A DNA stretch of 64,000 nucleotides from Pseudomonas sp. Seg1 (lineage in GTDB: Bacteria > Pseudomonadota > Gammaproteobacteria > Pseudomonadales > Pseudomonadaceae). Both the position numbers and the translations under genes were made by a program. Of the stretch, positions 15,886-25,408 are shown piece by piece. The DNA is taken from positions 2,482,001 through 2,546,000 of the forward strand of contig NZ_AP021903.1 of the NCBI RefSeq assembly GCF_018326005.1, written 5' to 3'. The notes below the pieces were generated by a model. The model was given only the letters and a program-made list of their open reading frames with translations. It had not been told where the DNA came from and searched no databases. Numbering within the stretch: the first letter of the stretch is position 1; each line of letters begins with the position of its first letter.

Positions 15886-17259
15886 TCAGCCGTTGCTCGG
15901 GTCAGGCAACGCGGTACTGGCGCCGAGCTTGTTGAGGAAGAACAGGTACACCAAACCCAGGGCAATCCAGATCAGGCCGAGTTTCTGCGCATCGACGCCC
16001 ATGTTGTACATGATGGCCGCGACGATGATGAAGCCGATCACCGGGCAGATCAGGTGGCGCACAACCTGACCGGACTTTTGCCGACGCCAGTAGTAGTTGA
16101 TGACGGTCAGGTGCAGCAGCATGAAACCGCTGAGTGCGCCGAAGTTGACCAGCGAGGTCAGGGTGTCGACCGAGTTGATGAACAGGTAGCAGATCACCAG
16201 CGACAGCACCGCCACCAGATAAATGCTCAGGTACGGCGTGTTGTGTTTTGGGTGGACCTTGGCCAGCACTTTCGGCAGCTTGCCGTCGCGGGCCATGCCG
16301 AACAGCAGGCGCGAGACCGCGGCTTGCGAGGTGATCGCCACGGCCACGCCCCAAGCCAGTGCAGTCGCCACACCGGTCAGCGTCGCCAGCCAACTGCCAG
16401 CGGCGATTTCGGCGATTTCATAGAACGCGGTGTCGGCTGACTTGAAGCCCATGCCGGCGGCCAGATCGGTAGCGATCCAGGTTTGCGCAACGAAAATCAC
16501 GCCCATGACCACAAGTGTGATCAACGCGGCTTTGCCGACGCTCTTGCCCGGGTCGCCTTTGATTTCTTCAGCGAGGGTGGAAATCGCATCGAAGCCAAGG
16601 AACGACAGTACTGCGATCGATACCGCTTGCATCAGCAGGGCGAAGTTGAAGGTTTCCGGGTGATACAGCGGCGCCAGGGTCAGCTCACCGTTACCGCCGC
16701 CGTTGTGCAAGGCGTTCCAGGCGTAGAACAGGAAGATCCCCAGCACCACCAGTTGCGCCAGCAGGAAAATGATGTTCATCCGTGCGGTGAAGGTGATGCC
16801 GCGCAGGTTGACGAAGGTCGCGCTGACAAGAAACGCCAGAATGAAGCCGACTTTCGGAATGTCCGGATACAAGTGATTGAGCGCCATGGCCGCATACACA
16901 TACAGCAGCGGCGGAATCAGCAGGTAATCGAGCAGCATCAGCCAGCCGGCGATGAAGCCGACGTGTTGATTGAGGCCGCGCTGTGCGTAGGAGTACACGG
17001 AACCGGCAATCGGAAAAGCCTTGGCCATGCTGCCGTAGCTCAGTGCCGTGAACAGCATCGCCACCATGCCGATGATGTACGCCAGCGGCACCATCCCCGG
17101 TGCCTCGGCGTTGACGTAGCCATACACACCGAACGGGGCGATGGGGATCATGAAGATCATCCCGTAGACCACCAGGTCGGTGAGGGTCAGGCTACGTTTC
17201 AACTCTTGCTTGTAGCCGAATTCTTCAATTTCCATGAAGCGCAACTCCTTGTCAGCCAT
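15886..17259 (-). CDS. APC-family amino acid/polyamine permease
   Basis: A 457-residue inner-membrane transporter with about twelve hydrophobic segments. The APC signature is visible at the start (LTLTDLVVYGMIFMIPIAPF) and at SVYSYAQRGLNQHVGFIAGW; FLGFDAISTLAEEIKGDPGK marks the conserved sixth-helix loop. It resembles the PuuP/putrescine importer branch. It sits 67 bases after the hydrolase gene and ahead of aruF, so it probably imports the compound this cluster breaks down. Confidence 0.88.
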   Translation of the reverse strand: MADKELRFMEIEEFGYKQELKRSLTLTDLVVYGMIFMIPIAPFGVYGYVNAEAPGMVPLAYIIGMVAMLFTALSYGSMAKAFPIAGSVYSYAQRGLNQHVGFIAGWLMLLDYLLIPPLLYVYAAMALNHLYPDIPKVGFILAFLVSATFVNLRGITFTARMNIIFLLAQLVVLGIFLFYAWNALHNGGGNGELTLAPLYHPETFNFALLMQAVSIAVLSFLGFDAISTLAEEIKGDPGKSVGKAALITLVVMGVIFVAQTWIATDLAAGMGFKSADTAFYEIAEIAAGSWLATLTGVATALAWGVAVAITSQAAVSRLLFGMARDGKLPKVLAKVHPKHNTPYLSIYLVAVLSLVICYLFINSVDTLTSLVNFGALSGFMLLHLTVINYYWRRQKSGQVVRHLICPVIGFIIVAAIMYNMGVDAQKLGLIWIALGLVYLFFLNKLGASTALPDPSNG

Positions 17260-17326
17260 CGATTGTTTTTTAGTTGTTCTATCGGTAATCCGTTACAGCA
17301 TCAGCAGTCTCTACAGACGTTTTTTC

Positions 17327-18088
17327 TTACAGCAATGGCGCCAGATACCCAGCCCAGCGCGCCACGTCTTCGGGATTGCGCAGCAAGTCGTTGCGCACCT
17401 CGATCAGCACTGAATCCAGACCCCGGGCATCGCCATGCACGGGCACGGTCATATCGCCCAGTGGATCGATCTTGTAGGGCTGGTTGCCGGCCACTTTCAG
17501 CGGGTGTTTTTCGAGACCGTCGAGCAAACGCTGGGCGTAAGCCTTGGCCTGGCCGAACAGCACGCCGATTTCCAGCGAGCGTGGCTGGCCGTAGTACACC
17601 GGGGTGAAACTGTGAATCCCGACCACTCGCACCGGTTGGCCCATGGCGATGCGCTCGTCGATCAGTGTCTGCAAACGCGCGTGGAACGGTTTGAACAGCG
17701 TCTGCCGACGGTATTCGCGCGCGGCTTCGTCCAGCTCACGGTTGCCCGGCACCTGATAGATCTCGCTCTGCGCGGGAATGCTGTCGGGGGCATGCCGTGG
17801 GCGATTGAGGTCGATCAGCAGCCGCGAATAGTTGGCGCTCAGCAGCGTTGCGCCGAGTTGCTCCGACAATCGTTCGGCCAGTTGCAGCGCACCGATGTCC
17901 CACGCAATGTGTTCACGGGCGGCGACATCGTCCAGGCCCAGATTGTTCAGGGCCTCGGGGATGTAGCGACTGGCGTGCTCGCACACCAGAATCAACGGGT
18001 GCGTCGAGTCGGCGCGGCTCAGGTTGTAGACCGGTCGGGTGTACAACCCCAGCTCGGCGGATTCAGTACAGGCGTGCATAGTGCTCAC
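17327..18088 (-). CDS. N-formylglutamate amidohydrolase family protein
   Basis: A 253-residue member of the FGase family, zinc hydrolases that release formate from N-formylglutamate (HutG) or related N-acyl amino acids. Visible motifs are LVCEHASRYIPEALN, the metal-site segment HIAWDIGALQLAERL, SRLLIDLNRPRHAPDSIP and VVGIHSFTPVYYGQPRSLEIG. Its start overlaps the 3' end of the glutamine-synthetase-like gene: GTG at 18088, or ATG at 18079. No histidine-utilisation genes are nearby, so a deacylation step on a gamma-glutamyl or acyl-amino acid intermediate fits better than histidine catabolism. That is inference. Confidence 0.85.
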   Translation of the reverse strand: MSTMHACTESAELGLYTRPVYNLSRADSTHPLILVCEHASRYIPEALNNLGLDDVAAREHIAWDIGALQLAERLSEQLGATLLSANYSRLLIDLNRPRHAPDSIPAQSEIYQVPGNRELDEAAREYRRQTLFKPFHARLQTLIDERIAMGQPVRVVGIHSFTPVYYGQPRSLEIGVLFGQAKAYAQRLLDGLEKHPLKVAGNQPYKIDPLGDMTVPVHGDARGLDSVLIEVRNDLLRNPEDVARWAGYLAPLL

Positions 18089-19394
18089 ACAGGTCAGCGG
18101 GCGAGAGCTGTTCCGTCAGCGCCAGTTCCTCGGTTTTCAGGGCGTGGTAAGTGTCGAGCAACGGCTTGGGCAGCCATTCGTTGAAGGCGGCGCTGTCGCG
18201 CAGGCAATCCAGGGCCTGGGCCAGCGAGGCGGGCAGGGCGACGATGCCCCGGGCCTTGCGTTGCTCGTCGTTGAGTGAATCGGGCATTTCATCGGTGATC
18301 GCGTTCAAGGCCAGACGCTGTTCGATGCCCAGGCGTCCGGCAATCAACAGTGCGGCCATGGCCAGGTGCGGCGAGGCGGTGGCGTCCATGGCGCGGAACT
18401 CGACGTTGAATTGCGTGGCTACGGGTTTGCCGCCGAGGGTCACGGTCGGGCAAATGCGCAACGCAGCTTCACGGTTCTGTTGGCCGAGGCAGGCGTACGA
18501 CGCGCTCCAGTGATGCGGCTGCAAACGCTCGTACGACACCGGCGTCGGTGCGGTGAACGCACACAACGCCGGCAAGTAATGCAGGATGCCCGCCGCCCAA
18601 TGCTGGCCGAGGGTCGACAGGCCATTGCTGGTGCCGGCGTCGTAGAGCATCGGCTGGCCGGCCAGATCGAGCAGGCTGACGTGCAGGTGCACGCCGTTGC
18701 ACACCGCGTCGGCTGCGGTTTTCGGCGCGAAGCTCAGGTCGAGGCCCATTTGCCGGGCGATCTCGCGGGTGATCTCGCGCACATTGACCGCACGATCCGC
18801 CGCGGCGACGCCAAGCGTCGGGCGGCAGGTGATTTCGTATTGGTGCTTGCCGTATTCAGGCAGGAACATTTCCGGTTCGACACCGCCGGCACGCAAGGCG
18901 CTGAGCAGCCAGCCACCGAATTCGGCGCCCTGGCGCTGGGCTTCGAGGGAAAACGCCAGGTGTTCGGCAAAGCCTGCGTGCAGGTTGAATTCATGTTCGA
19001 ACGCGGCATTGACCTGCAAGCCGAGTTGATCGCGATAGCGTTCGATTTCGTCGCGCAACAGCGTGCGCGGGCAGGCACCCCACGGCCGGCCATCGGTTTC
19101 GCGGATGTCGCCATGGATAAAGTCCAGCGCGGGCGCTTCGGGATCCGGGCCGTTGCTGACGGTAACGCGGCTGCTCAGGTCGGGGATCAGACGCAAGTCG
19201 CCATAGGCGCCCCACGGATTGGTCGAGGCAATGATGTCCTGCGGCGTCAGCGCGCTGTTGGCCGGCACCCAGCCACAACCGGCGGCTTGGTAGTGTTCCA
19301 GCTCATCGGTGGGAAACGAGCGGCCACGGGTGATGCCGATCAGGTCGGTGGTGACGATGGTGGTCATCGGCAACGGCGTCAGGCGGGCGCTCAT
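18063..19394 (-). CDS. Glutamine synthetase-like gamma-glutamyl ligase
   Basis: A 443-residue protein with the glutamine synthetase fold, of the branch used for gamma-glutamylation of amines (PuuA/GlnA2-like). Active-site segments are NAAFEHEFNLHAGF, EITCRPTLGV, NGVHLHVSLLD, AALRICPTVTLGG and VEFRAMDATASPHLAMAAL. The N-terminus MSARLTPLPMTTIVTTDLIG lacks the usual GlnA start, arguing against housekeeping ammonia assimilation. It overlaps the cysteine hydrolase gene by four bases (ATGA) and the downstream hydrolase by up to 26 bases, so the three are co-translated. Confidence 0.85.
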   Translation of the reverse strand: MSARLTPLPMTTIVTTDLIGITRGRSFPTDELEHYQAAGCGWVPANSALTPQDIIASTNPWGAYGDLRLIPDLSSRVTVSNGPDPEAPALDFIHGDIRETDGRPWGACPRTLLRDEIERYRDQLGLQVNAAFEHEFNLHAGFAEHLAFSLEAQRQGAEFGGWLLSALRAGGVEPEMFLPEYGKHQYEITCRPTLGVAAADRAVNVREITREIARQMGLDLSFAPKTAADAVCNGVHLHVSLLDLAGQPMLYDAGTSNGLSTLGQHWAAGILHYLPALCAFTAPTPVSYERLQPHHWSASYACLGQQNREAALRICPTVTLGGKPVATQFNVEFRAMDATASPHLAMAALLIAGRLGIEQRLALNAITDEMPDSLNDEQRKARGIVALPASLAQALDCLRDSAAFNEWLPKPLLDTYHALKTEELALTEQLSPADLCEHYARLY

Positions 19395-20035
19395 GGCCGC
19401 ATCTCCTGCAACCGGCCGAGCACGGTTTGCGTGTCGGTGATCCAGCAATAGCCCTTGATCGCGTTGAGGCAGGCGTCATGTCGCGCCGGGGTGTAGGTGG
19501 CGCAGGCGTCTTCGACCAGCGTTACCAGATAGCCGCGGTCGGCGGCGTCACGCACGGCCATGTCCACGCACTGGTCGGTGACAATGCCGGCGATGATCAG
19601 GTGACGGGTTTCAAGGTTGCGCAGCACGTAGTCGATGTTGGTCGAGTTGAAGACCCCGGAAGAGGTTTTCGGCAGGACGATTTCATTTTCCACCGGGGTC
19701 AGGTCTTCGATGATCCGCGCCTGCACGCTGCCCTTGGGCAGATGCATATCCGACAGTTTGTGATCCAGCGAGCGGTCGCGGCCGTCGGCGGTCAGGCTTT
19801 CGATAATGGTATGGAGCACGTTCTGCCGCGCCTCGCGAAAGGCGCTGAGCAAACGTCGCTGATTGGGCACCACCTGCATGTGTGCACGGGTCAGGAAATA
19901 CTCGGCGTCCGGGCCGTTCAGGTGCGGGTCGAATTGCGGTTCGAGCCAGGCACGCTGCATGTCCACCAACAACAACGCAGTGTGATCGGTGACAAAGGGC
20001 AAGTCCCGCGGCGAGCGGTGGGGAAGGCTGAACAT
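19391..20035 (-). CDS. Isochorismatase-like cysteine hydrolase
   Basis: A 214-residue member of the isochorismatase/nicotinamidase superfamily. The triad is visible as Asp in ALLLVDMQRAW, Lys in IVLPKTSSGVFN, and the nucleophilic Cys in IAGIVTDQCVDMAVRDAAD. This branch includes amidases such as ureidoacrylate and carbamoyl-compound hydrolases, which suits a nitrogen-scavenging cluster. First structural gene after the regulator, which it follows with a 2-base gap. Substrate unknown. Confidence 0.87.
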   Translation of the reverse strand: MFSLPHRSPRDLPFVTDHTALLLVDMQRAWLEPQFDPHLNGPDAEYFLTRAHMQVVPNQRRLLSAFREARQNVLHTIIESLTADGRDRSLDHKLSDMHLPKGSVQARIIEDLTPVENEIVLPKTSSGVFNSTNIDYVLRNLETRHLIIAGIVTDQCVDMAVRDAADRGYLVTLVEDACATYTPARHDACLNAIKGYCWITDTQTVLGRLQEMRP

Positions 20036-20037
20036 CC

Positions 20038-20892
20038 TTATTTATCCTCCAGCAGGTGGGTGTTGAAGTCGTTGCGCAGGGCGTCGATGCCTTCCAGGCG
20101 ATCGGCCAGATTGTCGGTGCGCAGGGTCAGGCAGGCGATCAGCGCTTCGACCTGTGCCAGCGCTGGCACCATGGTGTCGAACGGCGAGGCCGATTCCACC
20201 GGGGCGCTGATGATCAGGTCGGCCATTTCGCGCAGCGGCGAGGCGTAGATGTCAGTGAACAACACCACGCGTGCGCTATTGTTTTTCGCCGCACTGGCGA
20301 CGCGCAGGGCCTGGGTCTGATAGCGGCGGTAGTCGAATACCAGCACCACGTCCTGACGTTGCAGATCGAACAGTCGATCCGGCAGTTGCGCGTTGTCCTC
20401 CAGGGCAAAGCAACCGGGGCGCAACAGGCGCAAGTGATTGAGCAGGTAAGTCGCCATCAGGCTGCTGAAACGCCCGCCGAAGCAATACACCTGATGCCGG
20501 GCATCGAGCAGCCAGTCGGTGAGGATGCGCACATCTTCAGGCTGGGTCAGCGATTGTGTATCGACCAACAAGCGATGGCTGTCAGCCAGATAGTGGCTCC
20601 AGGCGTCATCCTTGTGCTGTTGCGCGCGAGGTTGCAACAACGTACGAGGCGAGCGCAGGCGATGGTCCATGTCGCTGAGCAGCGCATCCTGGAATTCGGC
20701 GTAACCGCCGAAACCGAGTTTTTTTACCAGCCGTACGATGGTCGGATCGCTGACTCCGGCATGTTCGGCCAGACGCGCCATCGGCCCCAGGCCGTTTCTC
20801 GGGTACTGGTCCAGCAAGGCGCGCACGACTTTACGTTCCGACGGCGTAAGATCGAGGCCGGGGTCGGTGATCAAGTCTCTGAGAGGGGGCAT
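20038..20892 (-). CDS. MurR/RpiR-family transcriptional regulator
   Basis: A 284-residue regulator with an N-terminal RpiR-type helix-turn-helix (LTPSERKVVRALLDQYP, MARLAEHAGVSDPTIVRLVKKLGFGGYAEFQDALL) and a C-terminal SIS domain (VYCFGGRFSSLMATYLLNHL to VVLFTDIYASPL) that binds a small ligand. The ATG at 20892 has AGGAG just upstream and is preferred to the GTG 13 codons earlier. It heads the operon that encodes the cysteine hydrolase, ligase, hydrolase and permease, and is the obvious candidate to control it. Confidence 0.9.
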   Translation of the reverse strand: MPPLRDLITDPGLDLTPSERKVVRALLDQYPRNGLGPMARLAEHAGVSDPTIVRLVKKLGFGGYAEFQDALLSDMDHRLRSPRTLLQPRAQQHKDDAWSHYLADSHRLLVDTQSLTQPEDVRILTDWLLDARHQVYCFGGRFSSLMATYLLNHLRLLRPGCFALEDNAQLPDRLFDLQRQDVVLVFDYRRYQTQALRVASAAKNNSARVVLFTDIYASPLREMADLIISAPVESASPFDTMVPALAQVEALIACLTLRTDNLADRLEGIDALRNDFNTHLLEDK

Positions 20893-21222
20893 CCTGGCTC
20901 CTGCTGGATGGGTGTGTCGAATTCGCTTCACAATCCGTTAAAACAGTATTTATGTAACTGGCGCTACATGTCTAGTGAATTCTTCGTGCTGTTGAAAAGG
21001 CCCCAAAATGAAGCAAGACGCCCGTGTAACAAGGGCTACACCGGAGTCGACAGGTCTTGTAGTCCATTGCCCATAGCCATGTCAGACATTACCGTTTTTG
21101 CGCTTAAGTCACTTTTTCGCGACATTGCATCAAGCCCCCCTGAACCCCCGGTTTACGGCACAATTGCCCTCGATTCGGCATTGCGCCGTGGATTTTCATG
21201 ACTCTCGACAGAGTGAATAATC
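20893..21222. other. Divergent intergenic region between the RpiR regulator and the phosphatase-cobF genes
   Basis: About 330 bases with no convincing gene. An imperfect dyad, ATGTA-ACTGGCGC-TACAT at 20952-20969, lies some 60 bases before the regulator start and could be its operator. No cobalamin riboswitch was recognised before the cobF transcript. No other structure stood out. Confidence 0.4.
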
Positions 21223-21792
21223 GTGCAGACCACCCGTTTGACCCTGATGTGCCATGCGCGAACCGTCGCACAAAAATTGGCGTGTTTTCCTACGAATGAG
21301 CCTGTTGAAAACACTGCGCTGGCTTCTGACTCGCTGGCCGGGCGTTTCGCAGCCCCGCGACGTCTGATCTGCGGCCCTGAATTGCGCACTTGCCAGACGG
21401 CTCGGTGGTTCGGTGCCGATGCGCAAGTCGACGAGGCACTGCGCGATTGTGATTGGGGGCGGTGGCACGGCCGGGCGATCAAGGATCTGCAGCGTGAGGA
21501 AGACGCGGCGCTGCAGGCCTGGCTGGAAGATCCTCACGCCACAGCTCATGGTGGTGAATCGGTGGCCCAGCTTTGTGAGCGTGTGGCAGCGTGGCTGCAA
21601 AGTTTGCAAGCCACGCCGGGCCACGTGGTGGCGGTCACCCATCCGTTCGTCATCCGCGCCGCGCTGATCCAGATGATGGGCGGCTCAGCCTTTCATTGCA
21701 TTGATGTCGAGCCGCTGTCGGTGATCGAATTGCGCTTTACCGGTCTCTGGCGACTGCGCTTGCCCGGTCTCGACCTTGAAGGAGCACGCTGA
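21223..21792 (+). CDS. Histidine phosphatase family protein with altered RHG motif
   Basis: A 189-residue member of the phosphoglycerate-mutase-like histidine phosphatase family. The usual N-terminal RHG is replaced by CHA (TLMCHARTVAQ), keeping the catalytic His but losing the neighbouring Arg. Other family marks are GPELRTCQTARWF, CDWGRWHGR and VVAVTHPFVIRAAL, where the second His lies. Its stop overlaps the cobF start by one base (TGATG), suggesting a linked role such as dephosphorylating a cobamide or ribazole intermediate; that is inference. Activity may be weak because of the altered motif. Confidence 0.8.
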   Translation: MQTTRLTLMCHARTVAQKLACFPTNEPVENTALASDSLAGRFAAPRRLICGPELRTCQTARWFGADAQVDEALRDCDWGRWHGRAIKDLQREEDAALQAWLEDPHATAHGGESVAQLCERVAAWLQSLQATPGHVVAVTHPFVIRAALIQMMGGSAFHCIDVEPLSVIELRFTGLWRLRLPGLDLEGAR

Positions 21793-22547
21793 TGAAACAA
21801 CTGTTGGTGATTGGCATCGGCGCCGGTAATCCGGACTACATCACGATGCAGGCGGTGAAAGCGCTGAACCGCGTGGATGTGTTCTTTCTGATGGATAAAG
21901 GCCAGAGCAAGGACAAACTGATCGATCTGCGTCGCGAAATCTGCGAGCGCTATATCACCGATCCGACGTACCGCTTCGCCGAGGCCAACAGCCCGGAGCG
22001 TAAGCGCGGTGATGTGGACTACAGCGCCAGCGTCGATGATCTCAACCGCGCCAAGCAGCAAACCTTCGAACGGCTGATCAATGACGAATTGTCTGACGGT
22101 GAGTGCGGCGGTTTTCTGGTGTGGGGCGATCCGGCGTTGTATGACAGCACTGTTCGGATTTTGCAGGCGATTCTTGCGCAAGGCCGCTGTGCCTTCGAGT
22201 TTGAAGTGATCCCGGGGATTACCAGCGTTCAGGCGCTGGCCGCGCAGCACAAGGTGCCGCTGAACACCATCGGAAACTCGGTGGAAATCACCACGGGCCG
22301 GCGGTTGGCGGCTGGCAAGGTCAGTGACGCGGACAGTCTGGTGGTGATGCTCGATGCTGAAGATTCCTACCACCATGTGGCTGATCCACAGACCGAGATT
22401 TACTGGGGGGCTTACTTGGGGACGCCGGATGAGATCCTGATCAGCGGCAAGCTGGGGGAGGTGGCGGATGAAATCGAACGGGTGCGCAAGGCTGCGCGGC
22501 TGGAGCATGGGTGGATCATGGATACGTATCTGCTGCGCAAGCCATAG
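21792..22547 (+). CDS. cobF: Precorrin-6A synthase (deacetylating) CobF
   Basis: A 251-residue SAM-dependent methyltransferase of the tetrapyrrole family. CobF methylates C1 of precorrin-5 and releases the acetyl group in aerobic cobalamin synthesis. Motifs: VIGIGAGNPDYITMQAVKAL at the N-terminus, GFLVWGDPALYDSTVRI and EVIPGITSVQALAAQHKVPL. Length is normal. The remaining cob genes are not in the window, as is common in Pseudomonas, where cobF sits apart from the main clusters. Confidence 0.93.
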   Translation: MKQLLVIGIGAGNPDYITMQAVKALNRVDVFFLMDKGQSKDKLIDLRREICERYITDPTYRFAEANSPERKRGDVDYSASVDDLNRAKQQTFERLINDELSDGECGGFLVWGDPALYDSTVRILQAILAQGRCAFEFEVIPGITSVQALAAQHKVPLNTIGNSVEITTGRRLAAGKVSDADSLVVMLDAEDSYHHVADPQTEIYWGAYLGTPDEILISGKLGEVADEIERVRKAARLEHGWIMDTYLLRKP

Positions 22548-22568
22548 ATTTCACTGACTGGACGGGCT

Positions 22569-22593
22569 CCTTCGCGAGCAGGCTCGCTCCCAC
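22569..22593. repeat. Single REP unit (CGCGAGCAGGCTCGCTCCCAC family)
   Basis: One unpaired copy of the GTGGGAGCGAGCCTGCTCGCG repeat just after cobF. It belongs to the same family as 10326-10411 but lacks an inverted partner. Confidence 0.55.
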
Positions 22594-22649
22594 ACTTTTG
22601 ATTTGTAACCGACACAATCCCCTGCAGGAATGCAGCTAAGCAGGGCAGG

Positions 22650-22680
22650 CAGCGGGCGGATGTCGTGGATCCGCCCGCTG
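22650..22680. terminator. Strong hairpin between convergent cobF and thiolase genes
   Basis: A perfect 12-bp stem (CAGCGGGCGGAT against ATCCGCCCGCTG) with a 7-base loop sits between the two convergent genes, 14 bases from the thiolase stop. There is no T-run on either side, so it may limit read-through or protect transcript ends rather than act as a classic terminator. Confidence 0.4.
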
Positions 22681-22693
22681 TCTGTATTGCTCG

Positions 22694-23875
22694 TTACACG
22701 CGTTGCAGCGCCAGGGCTACGCCTTGACCGCCACCGATGCACAGGGTCGCCAGACCCTTTTTCGCATCACGTTTGATCATTTCATGCAGCAGGGTCACCA
22801 GTACGCGGCAACCCGATGCGCCAATCGGGTGACCCAGCGCGATCGCGCCGCCGTTGACGTTGACCTTGTCCAGATCCCATTGCAGATCTTTGGCCACCGC
22901 CAGCGATTGCGCGGCGAAGGCCTCGTTGGCTTCGATCAGGTCGAGTTGGCCAATGTCCCAGCCGGCCTTGGCCAGGCAGCGACGGGTGGCCGAAACCGGG
23001 CCGATGCCCATGATTGCCGGGTCGACACCGGCGTTGGCGTAAGCGGCAATGGTCGCCAGCACCGGCAGGCCCAACGCTTTGGCTTTTTCGGCGCTCATCA
23101 AGATCACCGCTGCAGCGCCGTCGTTCAGCGACGAAGCGTTGCCGGCAGTGACGCTGCCGTCCTTTTTGAACGCTGGACGAAGCTTGGCCAGCGACTCGGC
23201 GGTGGTATCGCCACGCGGTTGTTCGTCAACCTTGAATGCCACCGGATCGCCTTTGCGCTGTGGAATCAGGATCGGCGTGATCTCATCGACAAAACGCCCG
23301 GCCTCAATGGCTGCGGCGGCTTTCTGTTGGGACGCGGCAGCGAAGGCATCTTGCTGTTCGCGGCTGATCTCGTATTTCTCGACCAGGTTCTCGGCGGTGA
23401 TGCCCATGTGGTAATCGTTGAACGCATCCCACAGACCGTCGCTGATCATGGTGTCGACGATTTGCGCGTGGCCCATGCGCAAACCGGTGCGGGCGCCCGG
23501 CATCACGTAGTTGGACAAACTCATGTTTTCCTGGCCGCCGGCGATGATCACGTCGGCGTCGCCGCAACGGATAGCTTGCGCACCGAGGTGCAGAGCCTTC
23601 AGGCCCGAGCCGCACACCTTGTTCAGGGTCATGGCCGGTACGGCGTGGGGCAGGCCAGCCTTGATCGCGGCCTGACGCGCCGGGTTCTGGCCGGCGCCGG
23701 CAGTCAGCACCTGACCCATGATCACTTCATCCACTTGAGCACCGTCCAGGCCGGTCTGCTCCAGCAACTGACGGATCACCGCAGCGCCCAGATCTACAGC
23801 GGAAACACTGGCCAGGGAGCCCTGGAAACTGCCGATCGCGGTACGCGTGGCGGCAACAATGACGACATCTTGCAT
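22694..23875 (-). CDS. atoB: Acetyl-CoA acetyltransferase (thiolase)
   Basis: A 393-residue thiolase interconverting acetoacetyl-CoA and two acetyl-CoA. Catalytic residues are visible: Cys88 in [11 protein letters not shown], His in [14 protein letters not shown] and the second Cys in [11 protein letters not shown]. The ATG at 23875 follows GAGGAATT and gives the standard start [12 protein letters not shown]. Last gene of the CoA-transferase operon, overlapping the end region of the subunit B gene. It would cleave the acetoacetyl-CoA formed by the transferase. Confidence 0.94.
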   Translation of the reverse strand: MQDVVIVAATRTAIGSFQGSLASVSAVDLGAAVIRQLLEQTGLDGAQVDEVIMGQVLTAGAGQNPARQAAIKAGLPHAVPAMTLNKVCGSGLKALHLGAQAIRCGDADVIIAGGQENMSLSNYVMPGARTGLRMGHAQIVDTMISDGLWDAFNDYHMGITAENLVEKYEISREQQDAFAAASQQKAAAAIEAGRFVDEITPILIPQRKGDPVAFKVDEQPRGDTTAESLAKLRPAFKKDGSVTAGNASSLNDGAAAVILMSAEKAKALGLPVLATIAAYANAGVDPAIMGIGPVSATRRCLAKAGWDIGQLDLIEANEAFAAQSLAVAKDLQWDLDKVNVNGGAIALGHPIGASGCRVLVTLLHEMIKRDAKKGLATLCIGGGQGVALALQRV

Positions 23876-23886
23876 TTTCGAATTCC

Positions 23887-24552
23887 TCACTCGGCAGCGA
23901 ACTGCATTTCCGGTACGTGATCCGGGACGATCAGTTTACCAGCGGTTTTGGCGACGATTTCCTCGACGCTGACGCCAGGTGCGCGTTCCTTGAGGACAAA
24001 AGCGCCATTTTCGATTTCCAGGTAGGCGAGGTCGGTCAGCACACGCTTGATGCAGCCGGCGCCGGTCAGCGGCAGGCTGCATTTGGATAGCAGCTTGGAC
24101 TCACCGTCCTTGGAGGCGTGGGTCATGATCACGATGATATTGTCGGCGCCAGCCACCAGATCCATGGCGCCGCCCATGCCCTTGACCAGTTTGCCGGGAA
24201 TCATCCACGAGGCGATGTTGCCTTCGACGTCGACTTCGAACGCGCCCAGCACGGTGAGGTCGACATGGCCGCCGCGGATCATCGCAAAGGATTCGGCGGA
24301 GTTGAAAATCGACGCGCCGATACGTGCAGTCACGGTCTGTTTGCCGGCGTTGATCATGTCGGCATCGATAGTGTCTTCCGTCGGAAACGGGCCCATGCCG
24401 AGCAGGCCGTTTTCCGATTGCAGCATGACTTCCATGCCTTCGGGGATGTAGTTGGCGACCAGGGTCGGAATGCCGATACCGAGGTTCACGTAGTAGCCGT
24501 CCTGCATTTCGCGGGCGACGCGCTGAGCCATTTGTTCGCGGGAAAGTGCCAT
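23887..24552 (-). CDS. dhcB: 3-oxoacid/dehydrocarnitine CoA-transferase subunit B
   Basis: A 221-residue SCOT-type beta subunit. The catalytic glutamate is in [13 protein letters not shown] (Glu47), after the glycine-rich [21 protein letters not shown]. The gene order (subunit A, subunit B, thiolase, with a divergent LysR gene) matches the P. aeruginosa dhcAB-atoB-dhcR locus, where the enzyme acts on dehydrocarnitine (3-oxo-4-trimethylaminobutyrate). Succinyl-CoA:acetoacetate transfer is the alternative activity. Confidence 0.9.
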   Translation of the reverse strand: MALSREQMAQRVAREMQDGYYVNLGIGIPTLVANYIPEGMEVMLQSENGLLGMGPFPTEDTIDADMINAGKQTVTARIGASIFNSAESFAMIRGGHVDLTVLGAFEVDVEGNIASWMIPGKLVKGMGGAMDLVAGADNIIVIMTHASKDGESKLLSKCSLPLTGAGCIKRVLTDLAYLEIENGAFVLKERAPGVSVEEIVAKTAGKLIVPDHVPEMQFAAE

Positions 24553-24576
24553 GTTCTTATTCTCCGTCAGCCTGAA

Positions 24577-25275
24577 TTATTTGCGGATGGTGCGCTGTTC
24601 GATGCGTTTTTCGAACGTGCCGCAAATGACCCGATCGACGTAGATGCCGGGGGTGTGGATCTGCGACGGATCCAGCTCGCCGGGCTCGACGATTTCTTCG
24701 ACTTCGACCACGGTGATCTTGCCGGCAGTGGCGGCCAGCGGGTTGAAGTTCTGCGCGGTGTGACGGTAGATGACGTTACCGAAGTGGTCGGCTTTCCAGC
24801 CTTTGACGATGGCGAAGTCGCCGGTGATGGACTCTTCCATCAGGTACTTGCGACCTTTGAACTCGCGCACTTCCTTGCCTTCAGCGACAGGCGTGCCGAC
24901 ACCGGTAGCGGTGAAGAAGGCCGGGATGCCGGCGCCGCCTGCGCGCATCTTCTCGGCGAGGGTGCCTTGCGGGGTCAGGATGACTTCGATTTCGCCTTTG
25001 AGCAGTTGCTCTTCAAACAGCTTGTTTTCGCCAACATAAGAGGCGATCACCTTGCTGATCTGGCGGTCGGTGAGCAGCACGCCGAGGCCGAAACCATCGA
25101 CGCCGCAGTTGTTGGAAACGACGGTGAGGTCGCGGGTGCCCTTGCGCTTGATCTCGGCGATCAGGTTTTCCGGAATGCCGCACAGACCAAAGCCGCCGGC
25201 GATGACGGTCATGCCGTCCTCCAGCCCGGCGAGGGCTTCCTCGTAGGAACTCACGCGCTTGTCGAAACCTGCCAT
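24577..25275 (-). CDS. dhcA: 3-oxoacid/dehydrocarnitine CoA-transferase subunit A
   Basis: A 232-residue SCOT-type alpha subunit with [20 protein letters not shown] near the N-terminus, [15 protein letters not shown], and [22 protein letters not shown]. The reading frame stays open far upstream, but the true start is the ATG at 25275 behind GAGGTG, giving [15 protein letters not shown]. First gene of the operon; the divergent LysR-type gene lies about 260 bases away, with a large inverted repeat in between. Confidence 0.9.
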   Translation of the reverse strand: MAGFDKRVSSYEEALAGLEDGMTVIAGGFGLCGIPENLIAEIKRKGTRDLTVVSNNCGVDGFGLGVLLTDRQISKVIASYVGENKLFEEQLLKGEIEVILTPQGTLAEKMRAGGAGIPAFFTATGVGTPVAEGKEVREFKGRKYLMEESITGDFAIVKGWKADHFGNVIYRHTAQNFNPLAATAGKITVVEVEEIVEPGELDPSQIHTPGIYVDRVICGTFEKRIEQRTIRK

Positions 25276-25408
25276 ATGCACCTCTTTTATTATTTGCGGG
25301 CGGCTGGCTAGCCGAATGACTGGAGTGTCGCGCCGGGCGATATATTTGTTAAGTTGATTTTTAAGGTTGATTAATAGATAAAACTCATCAAAGCGCCGCG
25401 TTAGGGTT

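Noticed and set aside
20893..21222. Cobalamin riboswitch before the phosphatase-cobF genes
   Set aside because: No B12-box-like sequence or matching structure could be found in the leader.
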